In this document: positions 9,104 through 17,103 of the stretch, in pieces
Layout: the number at the start of each line of letters is the position of its first letter
How positions within the stretch are numbered: the first letter of the stretch is position 1
Source of the DNA: Clostridiales bacterium
Lineage (GTDB): Bacteria > Bacillota > Clostridia > Christensenellales > Borkfalkiaceae
Direction: 5' to 3'
DNA length: 64,000 bases
NCBI GenBank assembly: GCA_015055615.1
Contig: SVHT01000004.1
Span: 62,001-126,000, forward strand
Notes under the pieces: generated by a model
Database searches by the model: none
The model's input: the letters and a program-made list of their open reading frames with translations, nothing else
What the model was told of the DNA's origin: nothing
Made by a program: the position numbers and the translations under genes

Positions 9104-10090
9104 TCAGTCCTCCTTTCCCTCGTTTTTCGGTTCTTCATTTTCTTCGACGGTTTTCTTGTCCGTCGGTTTTTTATAGTTTTCAGGGTAAATTTTGCACATC
9201 ATATTCCACTTATCCAAGGTCGGCTCTTCGCCTTTTTTGTCGGCGATATAGCTCGCAATACCGTACTCTTCGCCGTTTACCGAGCCAATGAGCTTGCCCT
9301 CTTTTTTCTTGTTGTTATACAGCAGATAAAACAGCAATCCAAGACCCGCCGCCAGCATTGTCAACGACATCACCAGCGACCAAGGAATACCGCCGCCACT
9401 CAAAACGTAATCGCTGTCGCGCAACGGCTCCATAATCGAACGGGTAAGCCCGTACACGATAAAATAGCACGCCGTATTGACGCCGTTCGGCTTTTTACCG
9501 TTCTTCCATGCGTTGAGGAAAAGCAAAATCGCCGCCGTCAAGGTAACCATACTTTCGTAGAAGAAGAAGGCGTAATGCCAAGTGCCCGTCTTTTCAATAA
9601 ACACCGCAAAGGGGAAGAACTGCAAGCTGGCGTTCGTAACCTGCCCGCCGTATACTTCTTGGTTGACGAAGTTCCCCCATCTGCCAATCGATTGCGCCAA
9701 TAAAAGCCCCACGACCACACAGTCGCCTACGCGCAAGAAATTGACTTTCTTCACGATACAAATGACCGCTATGCTCGCCGTACCGCCGATAATACCGCCG
9801 ACAATAGAAAGCCCGCCCTTACGGATAGAGCTCCATTTGAACCACTCGGAAATCGGCAAGCCGTCGGTGATACAATAGAACAATCTTGTCGTGATAATGG
9901 CAACCGGCAGACCGATTACGAAAAAAGTCAAAAACAGGTCGGAGGACATGTTTCTGCGGCGGAAAAGCGCCGTTATCACGAGAAACGCCGCAACCATACC
10001 GCAAACGATGATGATTGCGTACGCGTGAATATCCAATTTGCCGATTTTTATGGAAGGGTCCATCGGCCATAACATGTTGGAAAGGTTCAT
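9104..10090 (-). CDS. lgt: Prolipoprotein diacylglyceryl transferase
   Basis: Membrane enzyme that moves diacylglycerol from phosphatidylglycerol to the lipobox cysteine of prolipoproteins. The Lgt signature GRWGNFVNQEVYGG is present, with multiple hydrophobic helices and the FFYES segment. An upstream in-frame extension to 10222 is open, but the ATG at 10090 is chosen because AAGGAG lies 7 bases before it and MNLSNMLWPMDPSIKIG matches a normal Lgt start. The product is 328 residues. It ends in a hydrophilic tail of about 70 residues rich in Glu and Lys, longer than in most Lgt. It is the first gene of the unit reaching trkH. Confidence 0.95.
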   Translation of the reverse strand: MNLSNMLWPMDPSIKIGKLDIHAYAIIIVCGMVAAFLVITALFRRRNMSSDLFLTFFVIGLPVAIITTRLFYCITDGLPISEWFKWSSIRKGGLSIVGGIIGGTASIAVICIVKKVNFLRVGDCVVVGLLLAQSIGRWGNFVNQEVYGGQVTNASLQFFPFAVFIEKTGTWHYAFFFYESMVTLTAAILLFLNAWKNGKKPNGVNTACYFIVYGLTRSIMEPLRDSDYVLSGGGIPWSLVMSLTMLAAGLGLLFYLLYNNKKKEGKLIGSVNGEEYGIASYIADKKGEEPTLDKWNMMCKIYPENYKKPTDKKTVEENEEPKNEGKED

Positions 10091-10193
10091 AGTTTTCTCC
10101 TTATACGCGCGTGGGTATGAGCGCTTATATATGCGCCCTCGCATGCGCTTGCCCGCGCGAGTGGCAAGGGTATATCCGCCCATGCTATTTATT

Positions 10194-10222
10194 ATTATAG
10201 CATAATAATAAAAAACCGTCAA
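10194..10222 (-). promoter_or_regulatory. Promoter of the lgt operon, overlapping the folT terminator
   Basis: Reading leftwards, TTGACG (10217-10222), a 17-base spacer and TATAAT (10194-10199). The -35 hexamer is the 3' arm of the terminator hairpin of the upstream ECF gene. The leader to the lgt ATG is about 97 bases and contains a GC-rich inverted repeat (CTTGCC..GGGCAAG). Confidence 0.75.
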
Positions 10223-10245
10223 GCGGAACTCGACGGTTTTTCTAT
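10208..10245 (-). terminator. Intrinsic terminator after the folate ECF gene
   Basis: ACCGTC and GACGGT arms (10215-10237) flanked by A-run and T-run, read on the minus strand as CCGTC-loop-GACGG followed by six T. It sits directly after the stop at 10260. Confidence 0.8.
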
Positions 10246-10259
10246 TTTGTATTTCTACG

Positions 10260-10916
10260 TTATTTTATGCGAAGTTTTAAAGGTTTTATGCCGTTCAACG
10301 CAGGCACGGCGACAAAAAACAAGGCGTAATTAAAGACGCTGTTCCAAATCTGTCCTTTAAAAAACAAACGATATAAGGTATACAGCCAATAATTGACGTC
10401 CCCGCCCGTTTTTTTGGAAACGTAGTCGAGCACCGCTTTCGAAAAGCCCATTTTTTGGTTGTAAAGGTAAAACCCCGTGGTGTTGATCCCGATTGTGCAA
10501 AGCAAAAAGGTCGCGACAATCGCAATACACATTTTGACGTACATCGCCCCTTTGAATTTGAAGTTGAGAAAGCTGAATATCAACCCCGACAGCAACGAAA
10601 ACGCGCCCGTTGCCAATCCAACCCAAAACATGTACATACCCGGGGGGTAAATTACCCACGCCAAGCCGTCGGCAATCACGCTAGAAACAAACCCCGCCCC
10701 TGCGCCAAGGATAATCCCCGCCAACAACGCCACCACCATAACGATGGAAAATTGACTGTCGGGGAAAGCGGAAACCAATAGGTTTGCGCCGACGGAAAAG
10801 GCGGAAATTACCCCGATATAGGCGATTTTATGACTGCCCTTTTTCTTCCGCAAAAAATCGGAAAACAGAAACCGTTTCCACAGCGAAACCTTCTCTTTTG
10901 CAACAACTTCCGACAT
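10260..10916 (-). CDS. folT: ECF transporter S component, probably folate-specific (FolT)
   Basis: Membrane substrate-binding component of an energy-coupling factor vitamin transporter; it would pair with EcfA/EcfA'/EcfT encoded elsewhere. The 218-residue product has about six hydrophobic segments and the ECF-S pattern IAYIGVISAFSVGANLL near the N-terminus. The ATG at 10916 is chosen because GGGAGG lies about 9 bases upstream; the open frame continues further but over the riboswitch leader. Folate specificity is inferred mainly from the tetrahydrofolate riboswitch in its leader (11002-11112). It is followed by an intrinsic terminator, so it is monocistronic. Confidence 0.85.
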   Translation of the reverse strand: MSEVVAKEKVSLWKRFLFSDFLRKKKGSHKIAYIGVISAFSVGANLLVSAFPDSQFSIVMVVALLAGIILGAGAGFVSSVIADGLAWVIYPPGMYMFWVGLATGAFSLLSGLIFSFLNFKFKGAMYVKMCIAIVATFLLCTIGINTTGFYLYNQKMGFSKAVLDYVSKKTGGDVNYWLYTLYRLFFKGQIWNSVFNYALFFVAVPALNGIKPLKLRIK

Positions 10917-11001
10917 AATAAAAAACCTCCCGTAAAGAAGGTCCGCAAATGGTATTCGCAACCGCCCTTTTTGCCGTTCATCGCGACACGGGTGGTGCCT
11001 T

Positions 11002-11112
11002 TCGTAGCGGACGCGCCCCGACACCGCAGAAAGACGAAGAAGATTTTCGCTCTCTTTCGTTCACCGACAACGTCCCGTTCGGTGACACTTTACGCGCCAA
11101 AGGCTACTCTTA
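11002..11112 (-). promoter_or_regulatory. Tetrahydrofolate (THF) riboswitch
   Basis: Read on the minus strand, conserved blocks of the THF riboswitch occur in order: AGAGTAG, GCGCGT-AAGTGT, a stem CACCGA/TCGGTG around GGGACGT, ACGAA, CTGCGGTGTC and GCGCGTCCGCTAC. This matches the consensus (GAGUAG, CGCGUUAAGUG, GGGAUGU, GCGGUG, UCCGCU) with small deviations. It begins about 7 bases after the predicted transcription start and lies 86 bases before the ECF gene. Control is probably at translation: a ribosome site follows, and I see no clear terminator between them. Confidence 0.85.
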
Positions 11113-11125
11113 CTTTTGTGTCTTT

Positions 11126-11154
11126 ATTATACACCTATTTTTTTCCAAACGCAA
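11126..11154 (-). promoter_or_regulatory. Promoter of the THF riboswitch / folT transcript
   Basis: TTGCGT (11149-11154), 17-base spacer, TATAAT (11126-11131) on the minus strand. The predicted start is near 11119, just ahead of the riboswitch. Confidence 0.75.
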
Positions 11155-11209
11155 GCGTTTGCGCAAGCTTTCACGCATATTTTTCTTTCGGCAAGCGCAA
11201 AATACCCGT

Positions 11210-11896
11210 ATGGGCTTGATTTTTATCCGTACAACCATTATTTTTATCACGTTGCTTGCCATTATGCGCATGATGGGCAAACGCCAAATTGGTGAAATGC
11301 AACCTTACGAGCTCGTCATTACGCTGATTATTTCCGAGCTTGCCTGTATCCCCATGGCAGATAATTCTATCCCCCTTTTGTACGGAATAATCGCTATACT
11401 CACCGTGTTCGTTTTACACCAAATCGTGTGCGTTATCGACCTCAAATTTACGGCGGCAAAACCGATTATCAGCGGTACGCCTAGCATTGTACTCAATAAA
11501 AACGGTGTGGACGATTCGCAACTCAAAAAGAACAACCTCAACGTGTCCGACCTCATCGAAAGTCTGCGCGTGGAAGGAATTTTTTCCCTTGATGCCGTTG
11601 AATACGCCTTGTACGAGGCGGAGGGCGCGTTTTCCGCTCTGCCCAAAAAAGGGTTTGAAAGCATGCAAACCTCCCTGCCTATCATACTCGTAAACGAGGG
11701 AAAATTCGATGTGAAAAACGTTGAAAAAACGGAGCGAAATACCGATTACTACCTAGACGTGTTGCGACGAAACGGTTGCAAGGACGAAAAAAAGGTGCTG
11801 ATTATGACCGTGGACGGCAACGGAAAGGTGTACCTACAAAAAAAGGGACAACGCTATAAAGTAATCCATTTACATTGGGAAAAACCGCTGTGGTAA
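11210..11896 (+). CDS. DUF421 (YetF-like) membrane protein
   Basis: Family of small membrane proteins with two or three N-terminal helices and a cytoplasmic domain; in Bacillus some members take part in spore functions, and the biochemical role is unclear. The 228-residue product has hydrophobic segments at about residues 2-16, 29-46 and 52-68. The segment RMMGKRQIGEMQPYELV is the DUF421 hallmark. The soluble part includes GTPSIVLNKNG and LRVEGIFSLDAVEYALYE, both common in the family. The start is set at 11210 because an open upstream extension crosses the opposite-strand riboswitch; no strong ribosome site precedes it. A DUF4363 gene follows 10 bases later. Confidence 0.85.
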   Translation: MGLIFIRTTIIFITLLAIMRMMGKRQIGEMQPYELVITLIISELACIPMADNSIPLLYGIIAILTVFVLHQIVCVIDLKFTAAKPIISGTPSIVLNKNGVDDSQLKKNNLNVSDLIESLRVEGIFSLDAVEYALYEAEGAFSALPKKGFESMQTSLPIILVNEGKFDVKNVEKTERNTDYYLDVLRRNGCKDEKKVLIMTVDGNGKVYLQKKGQRYKVIHLHWEKPLW

Positions 11897-11906
11897 AGGA
11901 GAGGAT

Positions 11907-12284
11907 ATGATACGGACAATCGCAAGCATTTTTATCACGCTCGGGCTCATTTTCGGCGTTTCCGTTTGGGAAACCAAGCGCGTGGACAAAGCCTTTAACG
12001 AATTGCGCGCCACCTTTGAAACGTTGCAAGAAAAGGCGGAGCTGGGCACGGCGACCTACAACGACGGCGTTGCCGCGCGTTCGTTTTGGGACAAGAAAAA
12101 GGAAACTCTGCATTTTTGGTTACCGCACACCGCCTTACAAGAAATCGATTTTCAATTAAACGAGGCAATCGGGTTTTTGTCCCTCGACGACAACGAGGGG
12201 GCGCTCCCAAAAATCGAGGTTTTGATTGGCCTGACGGACGCAATCCCCCACTCGTATAATTTTGACGTGAAGAATATTTTTTAA
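11907..12284 (+). CDS. DUF4363-like protein
   Basis: Small protein of 125 residues with one N-terminal hydrophobic helix (about residues 2-20) and an otherwise helical, amphipathic body, probably exposed outside the membrane. It resembles the DUF4363 family, which commonly sits directly after DUF421 genes in Clostridia, as here. Function unknown. The start has GGAGAGG at 11898-11904, and the gene ends before a strong terminator. Confidence 0.7.
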   Translation: MIRTIASIFITLGLIFGVSVWETKRVDKAFNELRATFETLQEKAELGTATYNDGVAARSFWDKKKETLHFWLPHTALQEIDFQLNEAIGFLSLDDNEGALPKIEVLIGLTDAIPHSYNFDVKNIF

Positions 12285-12298
12285 AAAACCAGCAAACA

Positions 12299-12337
12299 AA
12301 AAGGCACTCGTTGCGACACGGGTGCCTTGTTTTTTAT
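12299..12337 (+). terminator. Intrinsic terminator of the DUF421-DUF4363 pair
   Basis: Ten-base-pair stem AAGGCACTCG / CGGGTGCCTT with a 7- to 8-base loop, followed by GTTTTTTA. Confidence 0.88.
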
Positions 12338-12349
12338 ATTTTTCTGTTT

Positions 12350-12703
12350 TTACGCCAAGCCGTAAGCGTGGATAATGCGCACCGTCGCGTCGAAAATATT
12401 CGCCACGAATTTTTTCACCGCCACAAACGTCGCCATATCGATTTTAGAGCTTTCATTGCTCTGCATCATCGCCACCGCCGCGTTAAAGTTTTTGCAAATC
12501 GTCTGCATATCCTCGTCGATTGCGGTGTAGGCGTCCTCCGTCCCAACGCGCTGTATTTCGTACATGTCCTCCACCGTTTTGTTCATCGCCGACAAAATTT
12601 CGTTGTTGCCCGATTGCAAATACGCCGCCGATTGATGATTTAAATCGGCAAGTAACGCAATAAAACGTTGCAGTTGTACGTTCCCTTCGAGCTCGGTCGC
12701 CAT
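12350..12703 (-). CDS. Small helical protein of unknown function
   Basis: A 117-residue protein I do not recognise. Composition predicts almost all helix, with no membrane segment and few cysteines. Its ATG overlaps the stop of the preceding UDP-sugar pyrophosphorylase gene by one base (TAATG), which implies translational coupling and suggests a shared pathway or a partner role. No motif for an enzyme is visible. Confidence 0.7.
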   Translation of the reverse strand: MATELEGNVQLQRFIALLADLNHQSAAYLQSGNNEILSAMNKTVEDMYEIQRVGTEDAYTAIDEDMQTICKNFNAAVAMMQSNESSKIDMATFVAVKKFVANIFDATVRIIHAYGLA

Positions 12704-13932
12704 TAGAGTTCCACTCCGTTCATTTTGAGGAGCTCGCGCGCGCTTTCCACGCTGTCGACGCCCGTCTTGTTTTTAATGGGCGCAAATTCCTTTTCGCGCA
12801 CGACTTCGTAGGGCAAAACGCTACCCATGAGCTTGATCAAATCGACCGCAAGCGCCTCGAACTTCTTACCGTTTTCCTTTTCGGGTTTTCTCGTCACGCC
12901 GTCTGCGCAGAGGCACTCGATTTTCTTTTCAACGATATGCACGGGAATCTTTTTACCCTCCACTTCTTCCAGCTTGGAAAGGCGGAAAAGGTAGTTCATA
13001 ATTACGCCGTAGCTGTATACCAAATCGCCGTTTTCGTCGCGTTGGTTTGCCATTTCTTCCGTGAGTTCGTAATATTCGATGATATCGGGCTTGTCGCCGT
13101 CCATGCAGAGCACGCCTACCTTTTCGGTGGGAATCGTCTTAAAAATCGCCTTTGCGCCACAGTTTACCCCGCTTTCAATCGTCGCGCCGATAAATACGGG
13201 ATCGGTAATACGTTGCAATACGTTATCCACCGCGTAGATGTTCAACCACTCTACGCCACGCGCGTGCAAATCTTCCACAAGCCCCGCCTTTTTAAGCGAG
13301 CTAAACCAACCGCCGTTGCCGTTGGGCGAAAGGGCGGGCAAATCTTTGCGTTCCAAAATAATCTTACCGTCGTAATCGACTGCGGGCGCCATTTCCTGCT
13401 TGAAGAACTTCACGTCCTTTTCGTCATAGCCAAAATATCCGTGTTCCTTCCAAAACGCCGTCGTCTGTTCGTGGTTTTTATCACTCGTCATAATATACAA
13501 AGGCACAACGACGCCGCATTTTTTGGTGACGTCCTGCAAATTGCGCATTTGCTGTTCAAAAATATACAAGGGCTTGGTAATACCGATATCGTACGCGCCC
13601 TTTGGACCGTCTACGCCAAGACGGGTACCCATACCGCCTGCAAGCAATACCGCCGCCACTTTGCCCGCTTTGATAGCGTCCACGCCGATAGTTTCAAACT
13701 CCGCCTTTCTTCTCTCGATTTCCGCATAGCGCAAGCCGCTGATAGGACGGATGTCACGCCCCTTGCCCGTCATATCCGTCGGGTTTGCCAAAGCGTCCTC
13801 AAACTCCCAATTAATTGCCGCAATCGCGTCGAGCAAGGTCTTTTTCTGCTCGCAAGAAAGCTCGTCGTAATATTGCAAAAGTTGTAACTGTCCCTTTTCT
13901 TCCAAAAGTTGTTTCGCCTGTTCGTAAGTCAT
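12703..13932 (-). CDS. UDPGP-family UTP-sugar-1-phosphate uridylyltransferase
   Basis: Enzyme of the eukaryote-like UDPGP family that makes a UDP-sugar from UTP and a sugar-1-phosphate, either UDP-N-acetylglucosamine or UDP-glucose/galactose. The nucleotide-binding loop LLAGGMGTRLGVDGPKGAYD lies at about residues 97-116. LSPNGNGGWFSSLKKAG and the NIYAVDNVL segment follow, as in that family. Length is 409 residues. The ATG at 13932 is preferred over an upstream in-frame ATG since AAAGGAGTGG lies 5 bases before it. Substrate choice cannot be decided from the sequence. The small gene at 12350-12703 is coupled to it. Confidence 0.88.
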   Translation of the reverse strand: MTYEQAKQLLEEKGQLQLLQYYDELSCEQKKTLLDAIAAINWEFEDALANPTDMTGKGRDIRPISGLRYAEIERRKAEFETIGVDAIKAGKVAAVLLAGGMGTRLGVDGPKGAYDIGITKPLYIFEQQMRNLQDVTKKCGVVVPLYIMTSDKNHEQTTAFWKEHGYFGYDEKDVKFFKQEMAPAVDYDGKIILERKDLPALSPNGNGGWFSSLKKAGLVEDLHARGVEWLNIYAVDNVLQRITDPVFIGATIESGVNCGAKAIFKTIPTEKVGVLCMDGDKPDIIEYYELTEEMANQRDENGDLVYSYGVIMNYLFRLSKLEEVEGKKIPVHIVEKKIECLCADGVTRKPEKENGKKFEALAVDLIKLMGSVLPYEVVREKEFAPIKNKTGVDSVESARELLKMNGVEL

Positions 13933-13971
13933 AAAAACCACTCCTTTGCCTTTTCTATTTTTCTTTTCTTT

Positions 13972-14000
13972 ATTGTAACAAATTTTCACTCGGAAAGCAA
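13972..14000 (-). promoter_or_regulatory. Promoter of the UDP-sugar pyrophosphorylase gene
   Basis: TTGCTT (13995-14000), 17-base spacer, TACAAT (13972-13977) on the minus strand, about 32 bases before the ribosome site. Confidence 0.55.
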
Positions 14001-14089
14001 GGGTTTTTTAAAAAAATTCCCCGATATTCTTTCGTGGTTTTTTCCTATTCTTCCGCAAGGAAATTTTTCTTCTATTTTTCCAAATTCCC

Positions 14090-14118
14090 TTTACAAACCA
14101 AGAAAATCATGGTATACT
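14090..14118 (+). promoter_or_regulatory. Promoter leaving a near-zero leader before 14125
   Basis: TTTACA (14090-14095), 17-base spacer, TATACT (14113-14118). A start 7 bases downstream falls on or next to the ATG at 14125, so the mRNA would be leaderless. Confidence 0.7.
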
Positions 14119-14124
14119 ATGTCC

Positions 14125-14538
14125 ATGGGATTAAGGACGTATTTCAAAAATAAGCTTTTTGCAAGGCGGTTAAGGCGGAGCGGTTTACTCTTTCCGATTT
14201 GCACGAAAATCAACGGCGTTGCCTCTACCGACCGACAGGGCGCTTTGGCTCAATCGGCGCAGGGGGACGATTTACAAATCGTGCATACGCCCTTAAAAAA
14301 ATACCCGCACAACGCATACGTTTACAGCATCTCGCTCAATCGGGTGTTGGGGTATATCGATAAGGAATTGGCGCAAAAATTGCAGTACGTCTTCGGCGAT
14401 AATTTTTGTTTGGACGGCGAAATTTGCGAAATGTTAGGCGGCCCCCCGCAATTCGATTATTACGGGTGCAATATTTATATCTACGAAACCAAAGAACTGC
14501 TCAAAAACGTGGACGACTTTTCCCACCTCCGCAGTTAA
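14125..14538 (+). CDS. HIRAN-like small protein
   Basis: A 137-residue protein resembling a stand-alone HIRAN domain. The pattern is a first strand with FPICTKINGVA, a short TDRQGAL stretch, LQIVHTPLKKYPHNAYVYSI and then VLGYIDKELAQKL, like the HIRAN layout in which a DP-N-A motif is followed by a G-Y-[IV] strand. HIRAN domains bind single-stranded DNA 3' ends in larger helicases and also occur alone in bacteria. Its start is placed at 14125: the earlier in-frame ATG at 14119 touches the -10 box. No ribosome site is visible. The HIRAN call is by pattern only and could be wrong. Confidence 0.55.
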   Translation: MGLRTYFKNKLFARRLRRSGLLFPICTKINGVASTDRQGALAQSAQGDDLQIVHTPLKKYPHNAYVYSISLNRVLGYIDKELAQKLQYVFGDNFCLDGEICEMLGGPPQFDYYGCNIYIYETKELLKNVDDFSHLRS

Positions 14539-14580
14539 ATCAAAAATAAATAAATCGAAAACAAACAAGGAGCTTTTAAA

Positions 14581-16434
14581 ATGCAACGAAAATGGATTTG
14601 GGCGAACAATGACCAAATTGAACAGGACAGTTATGCCGAATTTATCGGCTGTTTCCACGCGGAAAACACCGAAAAAGTGCTCTTAAATATCGCTTGCGAC
14701 AGCATTTATAACGTGGAAATCAACGGCGCATTGGCGGCGTTTGGCGCTTGCGCCGACTATCCCCACCGTAAATACTACGACAGCGTGGATATCACCAAAT
14801 ATTGCAAGGCGGAAAACGAGATAAAAATCACCGTTTGGTATTTGGGCTACGGCTGTTCCAACTACAAAATCGGGGAACGCGGTTTGGCTTTTGAAATTTT
14901 ACAAGGCGACAACGTCCTTTTGGCAAGCTCAAAGGATATACTTTCCCGAAAAAATATCAACTATAAAAACGGCTACTGCAAGCTGATTACTTCCCAGCTT
15001 GGGCTATCCTTCCTCTACGATAACACCGTAGAAAACACCTTGCCCTTTGCAAAGAGCGAGGAAAAGGGCGAACGAGCCTTTGAACCGCGCGGACGGAAAA
15101 ATTGCGTATTGAACGGACGAGTGCCCGTGACAATCAGCAAAATCGAAAACGGCTACCGCATCGCTTGGGAGCGTGAAACGGTAGGATTTTTAGAACTCGA
15201 CTTCGTCAGTCCTAAGGAACAAAAACTTACCATCGCCTACGGGGAACATTTGGGATTTGGCAAAGTTCTGCGTCACAACGGCGAACAAGATTTTAGCGTG
15301 GAATTCGTTGCCAAAGCGGGCGAGAACCAATACCGCAACGCCTTTCGACGTTTGGCGGGGAGATATCTCGATATCGAGTGCGAAACGGAGCTGGATATCC
15401 GCTATATCGGTTTGAACGAGGTGCTGTACCCCTTAGAAAAAAAGGTACGTACGTTTGCCGACCCCCTTTCGCAAAAAATCTACGACGTTTGCGTACATAC
15501 CCTCGTTTGCTGTATGCACGACCGTTACGAAGATTGTCCTTGGCGGGAACAATCCCTCTACGTTATGGACAGCCGAAACCAAATGCTGTGCGGATATTAC
15601 GCCTTTGATGGGACGGAATTCCCCGCCGCGAATTTACGCTTGATTGCAGACGGTCTTCGCCAAGACGGCTTACTCGATATTTGCTATCCGACAGGCAAGA
15701 AGTATGCCATTCCCTTCTTCTCGCTGATTTTTCCTATGCAAGTCTACGAATATCAGCAATACACGGGCGATAACGCCTTGGTCGAAACGCTTATCCCTAC
15801 CATACGGCAAATTTTGGACGGATTTGAAAAACACATTGACGAAACGGGGCTTATCCCCGCTCTGAAAGGGCATTGGAATTATTACGAGTGGACGGAAGGG
15901 AGTTATGCCGACGGAGAATTCGGCGGTGCGATTACCCCCACCCATTACGATTTGATTTTGAACTGCGCGTATATCTTCGCCTGCGATTATTTTGAAAAAC
16001 TGACGGGCGAAAAACGGGATACGATGGCGCTGAAAGAAACGATAAAACGCCATTTCTATAACGAAGAAAAGGGGCTTTACAAGCTTTGCCTTTCGGGGAA
16101 AGAACGGTATTCTCAGCTTGGCAACGCCTTTGCGTATTTGATTGGACTTGACAACACCCCCGCCTTTGCAAAACGGCTTTTTAGCAAAGAACTTATCGAG
16201 GCGTCGCTGTCTATGCGCTCTTTCTACTACGACGCGCTGTTGCAGGCAGACGAGAAGAACAAAGATTTTATCTTAAACGATATCAAAACCCGTTACAAGA
16301 AAATGCTGGACGCGGGCGCGACGACCTTCTGGGAAACGGAGCTCGGCTGGCAAGATACAATCGGCTTTGCCGGCAGTCTTTGTCACGGTTGGAGCGCTCT
16401 GCCTATCTATTACCTTTGCAAATACGAACAATAA
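14581..16434 (+). CDS. GH78-like alpha-L-rhamnosidase family protein
   Basis: A 617-residue glycosidase-like protein of the alpha-L-rhamnosidase (GH78) fold. It has N-terminal beta-sandwich regions (to about 280) and an (alpha/alpha)6 barrel after that. YEDCPWREQ at about 315-323 corresponds to the acidic catalytic-site segment of GH78, and DAGATTFWETELGW followed by SLCHGWSALPIYYL is the family's C-terminal motif. There is no signal peptide, so it would act inside the cell, on imported oligosaccharides or glycosides. The start has AAGGAG 8 bases upstream. It has no transporter or other sugar gene beside it. Confidence 0.82.
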   Translation: MQRKWIWANNDQIEQDSYAEFIGCFHAENTEKVLLNIACDSIYNVEINGALAAFGACADYPHRKYYDSVDITKYCKAENEIKITVWYLGYGCSNYKIGERGLAFEILQGDNVLLASSKDILSRKNINYKNGYCKLITSQLGLSFLYDNTVENTLPFAKSEEKGERAFEPRGRKNCVLNGRVPVTISKIENGYRIAWERETVGFLELDFVSPKEQKLTIAYGEHLGFGKVLRHNGEQDFSVEFVAKAGENQYRNAFRRLAGRYLDIECETELDIRYIGLNEVLYPLEKKVRTFADPLSQKIYDVCVHTLVCCMHDRYEDCPWREQSLYVMDSRNQMLCGYYAFDGTEFPAANLRLIADGLRQDGLLDICYPTGKKYAIPFFSLIFPMQVYEYQQYTGDNALVETLIPTIRQILDGFEKHIDETGLIPALKGHWNYYEWTEGSYADGEFGGAITPTHYDLILNCAYIFACDYFEKLTGEKRDTMALKETIKRHFYNEEKGLYKLCLSGKERYSQLGNAFAYLIGLDNTPAFAKRLFSKELIEASLSMRSFYYDALLQADEKNKDFILNDIKTRYKKMLDAGATTFWETELGWQDTIGFAGSLCHGWSALPIYYLCKYEQ

Positions 16435-16442
16435 ATTATACA

Positions 16443-16472
16443 AAAAAACTCCGCGCTTATGCGGAGTTTTTT
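16443..16472. terminator. Bidirectional terminator between converging genes
   Basis: AACTCCGC / GCGGAGTT stem with a 6-base loop, six A before and six T after. It can serve both the GH78-like gene and the ECF gene on the other strand. Confidence 0.9.
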
Positions 16473-16488
16473 AGATATGGGCTTGCGA

Positions 16489-17079
16489 TTAGCGCAAGCC
16501 TTTTTTTATCAACCGAAAAACTCTTTGCAGGGGATAAAAAAGCACCCCCATGGTAATCGCTGTACAGATAATCTGCGGTATCATAAAGGAGAGCGAGGCA
16601 TAAACATACGCCTCTTTTGCCCGTTCGGAAAACCCCAACCACCACGGCGTTACTAGGTTGTCCAACATCGTAAAACACGCCGTACACAAGCAAGCCGCCA
16701 CCGTCAACCACCAAAGACACACGAGCGGTCTTTTGACAATCCGTCCAAAGAAACCGAACGTCGCCGTTAAAAAATTGTAATACACGAGATACAAAATCAA
16801 CACGGGCGGAGAAAAGGGAAAGACGAGCTGTCGTAAAAGGGAAAACGCCGTCGAGGCAATCATGCCCCTGCTTATCCCAAACACAAAGGCATAGGAAACG
16901 AACAATACCGTCACAATTTCTACCCCCGGGATAGGGGATAACGCCACTTGCCCCCCAATAACGAGCGCAACGAACGCGGCAAGATACGCGCATTCTTTCG
17001 CCGAACGCGCCCATACCCACTTTTGCCTCGCCTTAGGCTTTGTTATCTGCCCCTTTTCTTGTTCCGTTTCCACGTTCAT
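16489..17079 (-). CDS. ECF transporter S component, probably cobalamin-related
   Basis: A 196-residue membrane protein with about six hydrophobic segments and the ECF-S-like segment FVALVIGGQVALSPIPGVEI. It follows a DUF4430 lipoprotein gene by 24 bases, and the pair lies downstream of a cobalamin riboswitch (17665-17905), so it probably imports cobalamin or a precursor in the manner of CbrT. The specificity is inferred from that riboswitch, not from the protein itself. No ATPase genes are in the window; it must use a shared ECF module. Confidence 0.75.
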   Translation of the reverse strand: MNVETEQEKGQITKPKARQKWVWARSAKECAYLAAFVALVIGGQVALSPIPGVEIVTVLFVSYAFVFGISRGMIASTAFSLLRQLVFPFSPPVLILYLVYYNFLTATFGFFGRIVKRPLVCLWWLTVAACLCTACFTMLDNLVTPWWLGFSERAKEAYVYASLSFMIPQIICTAITMGVLFYPLQRVFRLIKKGLR

Positions 17080-17103
17080 CGCGTACCGTCCCCTGCCCTT
17101 TCA

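Noticed and set aside
13909-14124. Extended N-terminus of the HIRAN-like gene
   Set aside because: It reads across the promoter and the pyrophosphorylase start, with low-complexity Phe-rich residues.
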